In this document: one piece after another, positions 56,797 to 64,000 of the stretch | Numbering within the stretch: the stretch's first letter is position 1 | Layout of the letters: each line of letters starts with the position of its first letter | Origin: Frondihabitans peucedani | GTDB lineage: Bacteria > Actinomycetota > Actinomycetes > Actinomycetales > Microbacteriaceae | Length of the DNA: 64,000 nucleotides | NCBI RefSeq assembly: GCF_039537585.1 | Contig: NZ_BAABAU010000004.1 | Coordinates: 434,001-498,000 of the forward strand | Direction: 5' to 3' | Notes under the pieces: model-generated | The model's input: only the letters and a program-made list of their open reading frames with translations | What the model was told of the DNA's origin: nothing | The model's database searches: none | Made by a program: the position numbers and the translations under genes

Positions 56797-57761
56797 GCCG
56801 ACGAGAAGCGGCCGAGGTTGCCGAAGCCCCACTGGCGGGCGACCTCGGAGACCCGCGCCGACGCGGGCGTCGCCGACAGGAGATCCTGCCGGACCCGGTC
56901 GAGGCGGACATCGCGGAGGTACGTCGTCGGGCTGGAGCCGAGGTTGTCGCTCATCACCTGCTGGAGGGTCCGGACGCTCATGTCCGCAGCTCCGGCGATG
57001 TCGGCGGCGGTGAGCTGCTGGTCGGCGTGCTCGTGGACGAACTCGACCGCGAGGCGGAGCCGCCTCGTCCGCTCGGTCCGGACGGCATCGGGGACGTCGA
57101 CCGCGCGCCACGGGAACAGATCGAGGACCGCCCGCACCAGCGCGGCCTGAGCGGAGCGCCGTTCGACGGGCGGCGTCGCCGGGTTGACGATCACCGGCGT
57201 GACGTCGCCGAGGGTGGCGCGCCAGTCGACCAGCTGGTCGTCCGTGGGCACCGCCGTGTGGTCGAAGACGATGCGCTGCGGGTGCCGGCCGTGGCGCTCG
57301 GCGGCGATCCGCTCGAAGAACGACGCCTCCATGACGACGATGCCGTGGCGGTGGGGAGTCATGGAGAAGGAGTACGAGGTCTCGTTCGGGAGGAGGAACG
57401 GACGCGCGCCAACGCTGGTGAACTGCCCGAGCGGGTGGTCGACCGTGACCGAGCCCGACCGGAACCAGGTGAGGACGTAGTCGCGCGACCACGGGATGAC
57501 ACCCTGGATGTGCCCGAGGAATGACCCGGTCTGCAGGCTCATGCTCTCGTCGCCGGCGGCCGCGAAGCGGAACGCGAACGTCTCCGGCCCCGCCTTGGCG
57601 CGGAACTGCCGGCCGTCGTACACGGCCTCGAGACGCGCCCGCGCCTCCTCCATGTCGTCGGTGGTCCACTCTGCTCGCGCGAAGCCGGCCGCGACCGCGA
57701 CATCATCAGCGACGGGTCTGCCGAGCTCTCTGTCGAGGTCGGCGTAGGAGGTACTGGTCAC
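56748..57761 (-). CDS. AraC family regulator with AraC-binding-like domain
   Basis: The 337-residue protein has an N-terminal AraC_binding_2-like sensor (about 30-200) and a C-terminal AraC double helix-turn-helix (L-T-A-A-D-I-A-G-A-A-D-M-S-V-R-T-L-Q, then V-S-E-V-A-R-Q-W-G-F-G-N-L-G-R-F-S-S-A-Y). GTG at 57761 follows GAAGAGACAGC. Its 3' end overlaps the GATase gene by 49 bp. Target genes are not evident. Confidence 0.88.
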   Translation of the reverse strand: MTSTSYADLDRELGRPVADDVAVAAGFARAEWTTDDMEEARARLEAVYDGRQFRAKAGPETFAFRFAAAGDESMSLQTGSFLGHIQGVIPWSRDYVLTWFRSGSVTVDHPLGQFTSVGARPFLLPNETSYSFSMTPHRHGIVVMEASFFERIAAERHGRHPQRIVFDHTAVPTDDQLVDWRATLGDVTPVIVNPATPPVERRSAQAALVRAVLDLFPWRAVDVPDAVRTERTRRLRLAVEFVHEHADQQLTAADIAGAADMSVRTLQQVMSDNLGSSPTTYLRDVRLDRVRQDLLSATPASARVSEVARQWGFGNLGRFSSAYVARFGEYPRTTLAG

Positions 57762-57824
57762 GCTGTCTCTTCTCTCTCCCCCCTCTATCGTGGCGCACGC
57801 CGCGGCGTGCACGGAACAGGTCGG

Positions 57825-58250
57825 TCAGACCGAGGCCGTCTCCTGGGCGCGGAGCTGGAACCAGCCGATGAGCTGGCGGAGAGCGACGCCTGTGCCGGTG
57901 GAGTCGGTCGGCGCCTTGAACGTCTCGCGGAATCCGGGGATGGACGACACCAGGGAGTCGTCGACGGGCTCGAAGCCCATCGTCCACTGGGGGAACTGGC
58001 GCTTCGCGGGCTGGTCCTCGAGCAGGATCGCGACGTTGCGGTGCCTGGGGTCGGCGCCGATGACGGCCATGCGCTCCCGCACCGACTCCTCCGGACCCTC
58101 GAGGAACTGGAAGAAGCGCCCGGCCTTGTAGAGGAGAAACCCGGTGATGTGAGCCCGGCGGTTCTGCGCACGGCTGCGGACGAGCAGCTCGGCCAGTTCG
58201 GCGTCGGTCATCGGATCGGTCGCGGTGCTGATGTAGGCCAGCGAAAGCAT
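57825..58250 (-). CDS. BLUF-domain blue-light sensor (short form)
   Basis: The 141-residue protein is almost only a BLUF domain: L-A-Y-I-S (Tyr6), R-A-Q-N-R (Asn30), H-I-T-G-F-L-L-Y, and F-F-Q-F-L-E-G-P (Gln48), the residues that bind FAD and carry the light-driven hydrogen-bond switch. W-T-M-G-F near 89 matches the conserved Trp/Met region. No output domain is fused, so signal must pass through a partner protein. ATG at 58250 stands behind a GC-rich leader. Neighbouring MBL and AraC-type genes are candidates but not proved partners. Confidence 0.92.
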   Translation of the reverse strand: MLSLAYISTATDPMTDAELAELLVRSRAQNRRAHITGFLLYKAGRFFQFLEGPEESVRERMAVIGADPRHRNVAILLEDQPAKRQFPQWTMGFEPVDDSLVSSIPGFRETFKAPTDSTGTGVALRQLIGWFQLRAQETASV

Positions 58251-58393
58251 GGTGTTCCTCGTCTCGTTCGTCCCCCCGCCCCCGGGTGCGAAGTCGTTGA
58301 CACACTATCGGTCGGCATAACGGGGGACAAAAGAGCCGATGACCCCCAGTTCGGGGGCCACCGACGCGCGTGATCCTGAGCGAAGGTCGGTTT

Positions 58394-59116
58394 TTACCGG
58401 CGCAGGATCGGCCCGTGACCGGGCAGGAGCGTCCGCCCCGACCACTCCCGATCGAGCTCGTGAAAGAGCGCCAGGGCGGCCGGCCTGTCGTGGTGGAACA
58501 TCGGGTGCAGCGACTGCGGACCCCGGACCGTCGACACCGCGTGGCCGGTCACGAGAGCGTCGCCGGTCGCGACAGCGCCGGCGTCGAGGAGCTCGTAGAC
58601 GGTGTGGCCCGGCGTGTGACCCGGCGTCACTCGGACCCGGACCGGGTGCCCGCTGAGGTCGAGCTCCTGCCCGTCGGCGAGCCCGACCGGATCGGCGACC
58701 GCGACGTCGGTCAGCCCGCCGGCGCGGATGGCGTGGCGCAGCCAGCGGGCGAACCGGGGCTTGACGAGATGCGGCAGGATCGCGCCCGCGGTCACCTGGT
58801 GTGTGACGTCGCGGCGGATGTTCGGGAGCTCGGCCTCCGACGACACGACCCGCGCTCCGGGGTGGTCGCCGAGGAGCTCGCGGATGCCGCCCGTGTGGTC
58901 GGAGTGCCCGTGGGTCACGGCGATCGTCGAGAGCGGGAGCCCGTCGGCCACCTGGCGGAGGCTGCCGCGCACCAGATCGATGTCGCCCGGGTACCCCGCG
59001 TCGATCAGGCTGGCCGTGCCGTCGCCGGTCAGGACGACCCAGTTCGAGGCCGGCCCCTCGACGAAGTGGATGCCGGGTGCGACGAGATCGATCGTGACGG
59101 CGACGTGAGCGGGCAC
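58394..59116 (-). CDS. Metallo-beta-lactamase fold hydrolase
   Basis: The 240-residue protein has the MBL zinc motif T-H-G-H-S-D-H-T-G-G (68-77), later G-H-T-P-G-H-T and T-G-D-A-L-V, and the last ligand in L-P-G-H-G-P-I. The protein is cytoplasmic with no leader. GTG at 59116 follows GAGGAGG at ideal distance. The fold covers glyoxalase II-like thioesterases, lactonases and others; substrate is unassigned. Confidence 0.88.
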   Translation of the reverse strand: MPAHVAVTIDLVAPGIHFVEGPASNWVVLTGDGTASLIDAGYPGDIDLVRGSLRQVADGLPLSTIAVTHGHSDHTGGIRELLGDHPGARVVSSEAELPNIRRDVTHQVTAGAILPHLVKPRFARWLRHAIRAGGLTDVAVADPVGLADGQELDLSGHPVRVRVTPGHTPGHTVYELLDAGAVATGDALVTGHAVSTVRGPQSLHPMFHHDRPAALALFHELDREWSGRTLLPGHGPILRR

Positions 59117-59185
59117 GGCGGCCTCCTCGGAACGGGGCCCTGACGCCCGGAGAACGGTTGTCGTCTCAGCGTAGCGACCGCGACT

Positions 59186-59785
59186 TCAGAGCATGGATCC
59201 GAGGGCCGGCGCCGCAGATGCTGCGGCATGCTTCGCTGCGGCGGCCTGCAGCTCCTTGGCGTAGGACTCGATCGTCGAACCGTAGCCCCCGGCCAGAGCC
59301 TCGGCCTCGATCTTGGCGAGCTCCGCCGTCCTGTGCGTGCGGTCCAGGCCCCGGAGTGACTTCAGGTCCTCCTTCAGAGCCGCCGGCTCCGACTTCGACA
59401 CCGCCTTCGCCCTGCTGGCGATCTCCTCGATGTCGGATCCGTAGCCTCCCGCGAGCGCTCTCGTCTCGATCGACTCGACGGCCTGTCGGCGGTCGGCCCC
59501 CTTCTTGCCCCTGAGCGCCTTCAGGTCCGCCGTGAGCGTCGCCGGCAGCTTGCCCACCAGGTGACGGAGCCCAGCGGGGCGCAGAGAACGGAACGGCAGG
59601 ACGAGAGTCGCCTTCGCCGCGTGCGGAGTCGGCGCGGCGGTCGACGGAACGGCGGAGGACGGCGTGGTCGTCGCAGCGTCGGCGGCGGTTATCCCGACGA
59701 GCGATGCTCCGGCGACGAGAGCGCAGCTCGTGGCAGCCACGGTGATGGTACGGGCGGTGATCGAGAGGGGGCGGAACGGGCTCAT
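59186..59785 (-). CDS. Exported protein with two tandem repeats, unknown function
   Basis: The 199-residue protein has a signal peptide (about 1-38, ending G-I-T-A-A-D-A-A) and a Ser/Thr/Pro linker. Two copies of a roughly 49-residue helical module follow (80-128 and 133-181). Both carry L-x-x-D-L-K-x-L-R-G near the start and A-L-A-G-G-Y-G-S near the end, with I-E or I-x-E-I after it. No family recognised. It is divergent from a response regulator and histidine kinase pair, with a 137-bp shared promoter gap, suggesting it is their target or ligand partner. Confidence 0.65.
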   Translation of the reverse strand: MSPFRPLSITARTITVAATSCALVAGASLVGITAADAATTTPSSAVPSTAAPTPHAAKATLVLPFRSLRPAGLRHLVGKLPATLTADLKALRGKKGADRRQAVESIETRALAGGYGSDIEEIASRAKAVSKSEPAALKEDLKSLRGLDRTHRTAELAKIEAEALAGGYGSTIESYAKELQAAAAKHAAASAAPALGSML

Positions 59786-59922
59786 GAGTCCTCCTGTGCG
59801 GTGGTGCGCCGTCGGTCGGCGTCGAGAACATCGTGCGAGGCCTCTGTCCGTGCACCGTCAAGCGCGTGTTCGGATCGTGTAAGGCCTCCGCAGCCGTGAC
59901 GGGCGTCCGCTTGAATGGGGTC

Positions 59923-60615
59923 ATGAGCGACAGCCGCGGTCTCGTCGTCATCGTCGAGGACGAGCCGGCGATCGTCGATGTCGAGCGCATCTACCTGGTG
60001 GACGCGGGGTTCACTGTCCACGTCTCCCGAGACGCCGAGACGGGGCTCGACTCCATCCGACGCCTCCGACCGGTCGCCGCGATCATCGACGTCGGCCTTC
60101 CCGGGATGAGCGGCATCGACCTGTGCCGAACCCTGCGGGACGCCGACGACTGGACGCCGATCGTGTTCGTCACCGCTCGCGACTCGGAGGTCGACCGGAT
60201 CCTGGGACTCGAGCTCGGCGCGGACGACTACCTGACCAAGCCCTTCTCCGCCCGCGAGCTCGCATCCCGCGTCAAGGGACTCGTCCGTCGAAGCGCCCTC
60301 GCCGGCCGGTCGTCGACGCTCGAGTCGGGCGAGCTGCGCCTGGACCAGCGCGAACGCCGGGTGACCGTCGGCGGCGCCCCGGTCGAGTTGACCGCGACCG
60401 AGTTCGACCTGCTTGCCCATCTGCTGGCGAGCCCCGGCCAGGTGTTCGACCGGAGCCAGCTGCTCTCCGCGGTCTGGGGCGTGGCCGACTACCGCGGCAG
60501 CCGCACCGTCGACGTGCACATCGCCCAGCTCCGGTCGAAGCTCGGCGAGGCATTCCGGCTCCGGACGGTGAGGGGCGTGGGCTACGCGCTCGACGGCTCT
60601 CCGGCAGGCCGCTGA
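59923..60615 (+). CDS. OmpR-family response regulator
   Basis: The 230-residue regulator has a receiver domain with acidic pocket V-E-D-E-P, phosphoacceptor Asp in I-I-D-V-G-L-P-G, T-A-R-D and Lys in Y-L-T-K-P-F. Its winged-helix output domain (L-T-A-T-E-F-D-L-L-A-H-L, R-T-V-D-V-H-I-A-Q-L-R-S-K-L) ends with R-G-V-G-Y-A. ATG at 59923 is the family start. The kinase gene begins one base after its stop. It likely controls itself and the divergent exported-repeat protein gene. Confidence 0.93.
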   Translation: MSDSRGLVVIVEDEPAIVDVERIYLVDAGFTVHVSRDAETGLDSIRRLRPVAAIIDVGLPGMSGIDLCRTLRDADDWTPIVFVTARDSEVDRILGLELGADDYLTKPFSARELASRVKGLVRRSALAGRSSTLESGELRLDQRERRVTVGGAPVELTATEFDLLAHLLASPGQVFDRSQLLSAVWGVADYRGSRTVDVHIAQLRSKLGEAFRLRTVRGVGYALDGSPAGR

Positions 60616-60616
60616 C

Positions 60617-62047
60617 GTGGCGCGTCGTCGTTCGTCACTCGCATCCAGGATCGTGCTCGCCACGGTCAGCGTCGCTCTCCTGGCCGCAGTCGCGACCGGA
60701 GTGGTCGCCTTCCAGCTGGTACGCCAGGTCGCGGTCGCACAGACGCGCGAGGTGCTCCGGTCGACGATCCAGGTCGTGGCGGCGGCTCCGGCGGGCGATC
60801 GCGCCGCTCTCGTGCGGAACCTCGACCGCGACCGTGTCCGCGGCATCCGAGTCGTGCTCGTCCGCCCCGGCGGCCGACTCACTCCCGCCTCCGGCGGCGG
60901 CGTTCCGTCGTCCGCGTTCACGCGCCTCGAACGGACCGGGTCGGTGTCCGAGCGCGTCACCGCCCGCGGTCGCACCCTGCTCGTCGAGGGTGCGACCATC
61001 TCGGGTTCGCAGGCGGTCGTCGCGACGCAGGACTTCTCCCTCGTCAGAGCGGCCAATCGCCGACTCGTCGAGCGTCTCGCCGTCGCGGTCGCGCTCGGTG
61101 TCCTCGTGGCCGTGGCCGTCGGGATCCTGGTCGCCCGACTCGTCTCGCGTCCGCTGCGGCGGGCGGCCGCGTCGGCGCGCGAGCTCGCCGGCGGCCGGCG
61201 CGGCCTGACGGCCGCCCGCCGAGCAGCAGGAGACGACGAGACCAGGATCGCGGAGGTCGCAGACATCGAGCAGGCGCTCGCCTCGCTCGACACTGCGCTG
61301 GCCTCCTCGGAGGGCCGGCAGCACGAGTTCCTCCTGTCGATCTCGCATGAGATCCGGACGCCGCTGACTGCGATCCGGGGCTACGCCGACGCACTGGCCG
61401 ACGGCCTCGTGCCCCAGGCTGCACTCCCAACGATCGGCCGCACGCTGGTAGCCGAGACAGGACGTCTCGAGGCATTCACCCGCGACCTGCTCGAACTCGC
61501 GCGCCTCGAGGCCGACGACTTCGCGATCCGGCCCGAGCCGCTCGATCTGGTGTCGGTGGTCGTCTCGGCCGCCGAGGCCTGGCGGGCCCGCGCCGACGCG
61601 CTCGATGTCCGCATCGACGTTCACGCGCCGATGCCGGTTCCCGTCTCCACCGATCCGATGCGAGTCCGTCAGCTCGTCGACGGCCTCCTCGAGAACGCTC
61701 TCCGCGCGTCACCGACGGGTTCCGTCGTCTCCGTCGATGTCACGTCGGTGAAGGATGCTCCTGAGCCGGATCCCGCAGGCGAGGGCGCGCAGATCACGGT
61801 CAGCGACCAGGGACCGGGTCTCACCGCCGACGACACGGTCGACGCCTTCGAGCGCGGTGTCCTGCACGACCGCTACCTCGGCGGTCGGAAGGTCGGCACG
61901 GGGCTCGGGCTCTCCATCGCCGCGCGGCTCGTCGCTCGTCTCGGCGGGACTATCAGCGCGGGGAGAGCCGACGACGGCGGCGCTCTCTTCACGGTGCGCC
62001 TGCCCGGATACCGCTCCGGTCTCGAACACGACCGAGTCGCCCGCTGA
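60617..62047 (+). CDS. Sensor histidine kinase
   Basis: The 476-residue membrane kinase has a first helix (about 14-36), an extracytoplasmic sensor of about 115 residues, a second helix (about 152-175), HAMP linker, phosphoacceptor S-I-S-H-E-I-R-T-P-L and ATP-binding boxes N (L-L-E-N-A-L-R-A-S), G1 (V-S-D-Q-G-P-G-L) and G2 (G-T-G-L-G-L-S-I). GTG at 60617 lies one base after the response regulator stop. The external signal is unknown. Confidence 0.93.
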   Translation: MARRRSSLASRIVLATVSVALLAAVATGVVAFQLVRQVAVAQTREVLRSTIQVVAAAPAGDRAALVRNLDRDRVRGIRVVLVRPGGRLTPASGGGVPSSAFTRLERTGSVSERVTARGRTLLVEGATISGSQAVVATQDFSLVRAANRRLVERLAVAVALGVLVAVAVGILVARLVSRPLRRAAASARELAGGRRGLTAARRAAGDDETRIAEVADIEQALASLDTALASSEGRQHEFLLSISHEIRTPLTAIRGYADALADGLVPQAALPTIGRTLVAETGRLEAFTRDLLELARLEADDFAIRPEPLDLVSVVVSAAEAWRARADALDVRIDVHAPMPVPVSTDPMRVRQLVDGLLENALRASPTGSVVSVDVTSVKDAPEPDPAGEGAQITVSDQGPGLTADDTVDAFERGVLHDRYLGGRKVGTGLGLSIAARLVARLGGTISAGRADDGGALFTVRLPGYRSGLEHDRVAR

Positions 62048-62063
62048 CGGCCTGGGAGACGAC

Positions 62064-62558
62064 TCAGGGACGACCCTCGCGCAGCCGCTCGGCCGCCGTC
62101 GTCGCGGCAGCCACCATCCGGTTCAGGAACGCCTCGACGGCGGCGAGATCCTGAGCCGGCGTCTCGTGGAGGGTGGCGCCGATCTCCGCGACCGAGGTCT
62201 CGGTGAATGCCCGGGCGCGCTGCTTGGCGGCCTCCGTGGGACGCAGGGTCACCCGACGGCGGTCGGCGTGCTCGCGACTGCGCTCGAGGAGGCCGGCCGA
62301 CTCGAGGCGATTCACCAGGACGGCGACCGATCCCGAGGTCATCCCGATGCGCTGCCCCAGCCGACCCGGAGAGAGGGGCTCTCCGTCCGAGTCCGCCCAG
62401 AGCACCTGCCCGAGCGCCTGAGCGTCCGTGGTCGGGAGATCCATCCACTCGGCCATGTGCTGATTCAGCTCCGCGAAGGCCACGGACCACCCCCGCAGCG
62501 CCTCCATCACCCCGACCTCGGACCTCTCCCACGAGGCTTCGAACACGTCCGCCATCAT
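62064..62558 (-). CDS. MarR family regulator
   Basis: The 164-residue MarR-type regulator has helix-turn-helix P-G-R-L-G-Q-R-I-G-M-T-S-G-S-V-A-V-L-V-N and wing R-S-R-E-H-A-D-R-R-R-V-T-L. ATG at 62558 (a second ATG follows at once). It is divergent from the FAD monooxygenase gene, and their 53-bp gap contains repeated CTGTA elements. It probably represses the monooxygenase until an aromatic or drug-like ligand binds. Confidence 0.9.
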   Translation of the reverse strand: MMADVFEASWERSEVGVMEALRGWSVAFAELNQHMAEWMDLPTTDAQALGQVLWADSDGEPLSPGRLGQRIGMTSGSVAVLVNRLESAGLLERSREHADRRRVTLRPTEAAKQRARAFTETSVAEIGATLHETPAQDLAAVEAFLNRMVAAATTAAERLREGRP

Positions 62559-62565
62559 TTACCTT

Positions 62566-62592
62566 TACTCTGTAGTAACTGTAATCTGTAGT
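62566..62592. promoter_or_regulatory. CTGTA-repeat operator between MarR and monooxygenase genes
   Basis: TACTCTGTAGTA (arms TACT/AGTA) is followed by two more CTGTA elements at 8-9 bp steps (AACTGTAATCTGTAGTT). The AT-rich stretch is the only one in the 53-bp divergent gap, so it must hold both promoters; binding there would block both genes. A GAGGAGA ribosome site precedes the monooxygenase ATG. Confidence 0.55.
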
Positions 62593-62611
62593 TTATTCAC
62601 CGAGGAGAGCC

Positions 62612-63814
62612 ATGTCGAACCGAACAGCAGTCATCTCAGGAGCCAGTATCGCGGGCCTGTCCACCGCCTGGTGGCTCAGCCGGACGGGCTGGGAGGTCAC
62701 CGTCATCGAGCGGGCCGCCCAGTTCCGTGACGGCGGTCAGAACGTCGACATCCGCGGCGTCGCCCGCGACGTCCTCCGGAGGATGGACCTCTTCGAGGCC
62801 GTCGCCGCTCGGAACACCACCGAGACCGGCACCGTCCTGGTCGACGCTCAGGGTGCCGTGACCGTCGAGCTCCCCTCGGACGGCGCCGGCGGAGCGACGG
62901 CCGAGCTCGAGATCCTGCGGGGCGACCTCGCCCGGACCCTGCTCGACCACCTCCCCGACGACGTCCACTTCGTCTACGGCGACTCGATCGCCGAGGTCGT
63001 CGACACCAGCGACGGCGTCGCCGTCCGGACCGCCGGGGGCCTCGACCTCCAGGCCGACCTGCTCGTCGTCGCCGAGGGCGTCCGATCGAGGACCCGGTCG
63101 CTCGTGTTCCGCGAAGACGAGGTCGACGTGCGCGACCTGGACGTGACGATGGTCTTCGGGACCATCCCGCGGACACCTGGCGACGACGACCGGTGGCGGT
63201 GGCACAACGCCGTCCGGGGCCGCCAGATCCACCTCCGCCCGGACCCGTACGGGACGATCCGCGCGATCCTGGCCTACTCCCCCGGCGACGACGTCCTCGA
63301 GGCCGGCCGCGAGCAGATGCTCGCGCTGGTGCGGGCGCGCTACGCCGACGCCGGCTGGGAGGCTCCGCGCATCCTCGACGCGTTCGAGACGTCGCCCGAC
63401 GTGTACGTCGACCAGCTGCAGCAGATCCGGATGACCACGTGGCACCGCGGACACGTGGTGATGGCAGGCGACGCCGCGTGGTGCGTCACGCCGATGGGAG
63501 GCGGGGGTGCGTCCCTAGCGCTGACCGCCGGATACGTCCTCGCCGCCGAGCTGGCCGGATCCGACGAGACCGAGATGGCCCTGGCGGCCTTCGAGGCGTG
63601 GATGAGGCCGCTCGTCGAGGACGTGCAGGATCTGCCCCGCGGTCTCAAGGCCTTCGCCTACCCGCAGACCCGGCCCGGCCTCGCGGTCCGCGGAGTCGTC
63701 GACCGGCTGATGACCTCGCGCCCGTTCCGGCCCCTGACCGCGAAGCTCACGCAGGTCGCCGAGACAGACCGCGCTCTGCCGGAGATCCGGGCGTTCGGCG
63801 GCCGCAGCGGCTAG
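62612..63814 (+). CDS. FAD-dependent monooxygenase (TetX/PHBH type)
   Basis: The 400-residue group A flavin monooxygenase has N-terminal FAD motif S-G-A-S-I-A-G-L-S-T-A, arginine loop near E-R-A-A-Q-F-R, the D-x-x-x-G-x-R-S-like segment V-V-A-E-G-V-R-S-R-T, and a C-terminal G-D-A-A-W-C-V-T-P-M-G-G-G-G-A-S. It hydroxylates an aromatic or polyketide substrate using NAD(P)H and O2; TetX-like drug inactivation is a family possibility only. ATG at 62612 follows GAGGAGA. Regulated by the divergent MarR-type protein. Confidence 0.9.
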   Translation: MSNRTAVISGASIAGLSTAWWLSRTGWEVTVIERAAQFRDGGQNVDIRGVARDVLRRMDLFEAVAARNTTETGTVLVDAQGAVTVELPSDGAGGATAELEILRGDLARTLLDHLPDDVHFVYGDSIAEVVDTSDGVAVRTAGGLDLQADLLVVAEGVRSRTRSLVFREDEVDVRDLDVTMVFGTIPRTPGDDDRWRWHNAVRGRQIHLRPDPYGTIRAILAYSPGDDVLEAGREQMLALVRARYADAGWEAPRILDAFETSPDVYVDQLQQIRMTTWHRGHVVMAGDAAWCVTPMGGGGASLALTAGYVLAAELAGSDETEMALAAFEAWMRPLVEDVQDLPRGLKAFAYPQTRPGLAVRGVVDRLMTSRPFRPLTAKLTQVAETDRALPEIRAFGGRSG

Positions 63815-63862
63815 CGTCTTTCTTCACGGAACAAGGTCGAACGAGGCCGGTCGGGGGACGAC

Positions 63863-64000
63863 ATGGACACTGCATCGCCATCAGAGGCAGGCGCCAGAGC
63901 GGCAGGCCGGCCGGCGCCGGGCCGGACTGCGCCCGGCCGCCCCGCACCGGGCCGGCAGGCGCCAGGCCGCCCCGCGCCGGCACCGTTCTCGACGGGGAGC
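63863..64000 (+). CDS. Low-complexity protein rich in A-P-G-R repeats, 3' partial
   Basis: ATG at 63863 opens a frame that runs off the right edge (46 codons seen). After M-D-T-A-S-P-S-E-A-G it consists of G-R-P-A-P / A-P-G-R repeats, a basic, disordered N-terminal segment of the kind that precedes kinase, septal or membrane domains in actinobacteria. Upstream GGGGGACGAC could be the ribosome site. Too short to assign. Confidence 0.5.
   Translation, partial: MDTASPSEAGARAAGRPAPGRTAPGRPAPGRQAPGRPAPAPFSTGS

Noticed and set aside
58343-58357. CCCCC-AGTTC-GGGGG hairpin as riboswitch or terminator upstream of the BLUF gene
   Set aside because: Only five pairs, no conserved aptamer features and no T-tract; it may be simply GC-rich leader sequence.
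1-64000. tRNA, rRNA, prophage, integrase or transposase genes
   Set aside because: No cloverleaf, rRNA-like stretch, attachment-site pair or DDE/tyrosine recombinase motif was found in any reading frame inspected.

Overview
The window is GC-rich DNA (about 70% by eye) with many GTG starts, four-base ATGA/GTGA gene overlaps and probable leaderless promoters. Protein families such as DUF3105, DUF3060 lipoproteins and the Ada-AlkA fusion fit an actinomycete, most likely Microbacteriaceae; that placement is inference.

Layout. 0-1.8 kb: edge of a YjbR-like gene, a DUF3105 membrane protein and a small lipoprotein. 1.9-5.2 kb and 16.2-38.7 kb: a purine and nitrogen salvage region. It holds uricase, guanine deaminase, HIU hydrolase, OHCU decarboxylase, a MocA-like protein, a two-gene xanthine dehydrogenase with XdhC, two amidohydrolases, an NitT/TauT-type ABC transporter, an orphan ferredoxin reductase, an XRE-cupin regulator, allantoinase, allantoate amidohydrolase, ureidoglycine-glyoxylate aminotransferase, an RpiR regulator, and accessory oxidoreductase, creatininase and MTHFR-like genes. 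Together these can take guanine or xanthine through urate, allantoin and allantoate to ammonia and glycine. The region is split by a sugar locus (5.2-12.8 kb: LacI regulator, sugar ABC transporter, GH42 beta-galactosidase, aldo/keto reductase) and by a less GC-rich insert (about 13.4-16.15 kb). The insert carries a secreted cationic, bacteriocin-like peptide gene broken by one in-frame TAA, plus an ABC transporter pair.

GlnR-like boxes (GTnAC and GAAAC elements at 11-bp steps) precede uricase, xanthine dehydrogenase, the xdhC/deaminase pair, the XRE/deaminase pair, allantoinase, the aminotransferase and, at 48.3 kb, formamidase. Two of these promoters also share the palindrome TGTTGA-N5-TCAACA.

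38.8-64 kb is ordinary chromosome: ECF sigma with a probable anti-sigma, amidase plus formamidase, AI-2E family transporter, alkylation repair (Ada-AlkA plus Ogt), a short BLUF photoreceptor, an exported two-repeat protein divergent from a two-component system, a MarR-controlled FAD monooxygenase, and a low-complexity gene cut by the right edge.

Three intergenic repeat families (REP-like palindromes, and 107-bp and about 140-bp tandem units with a common hairpin core) and an extremely over-represented octamer, GCAGGATC, run through the window. No tRNA, rRNA, CRISPR array, transposase or prophage gene was seen.
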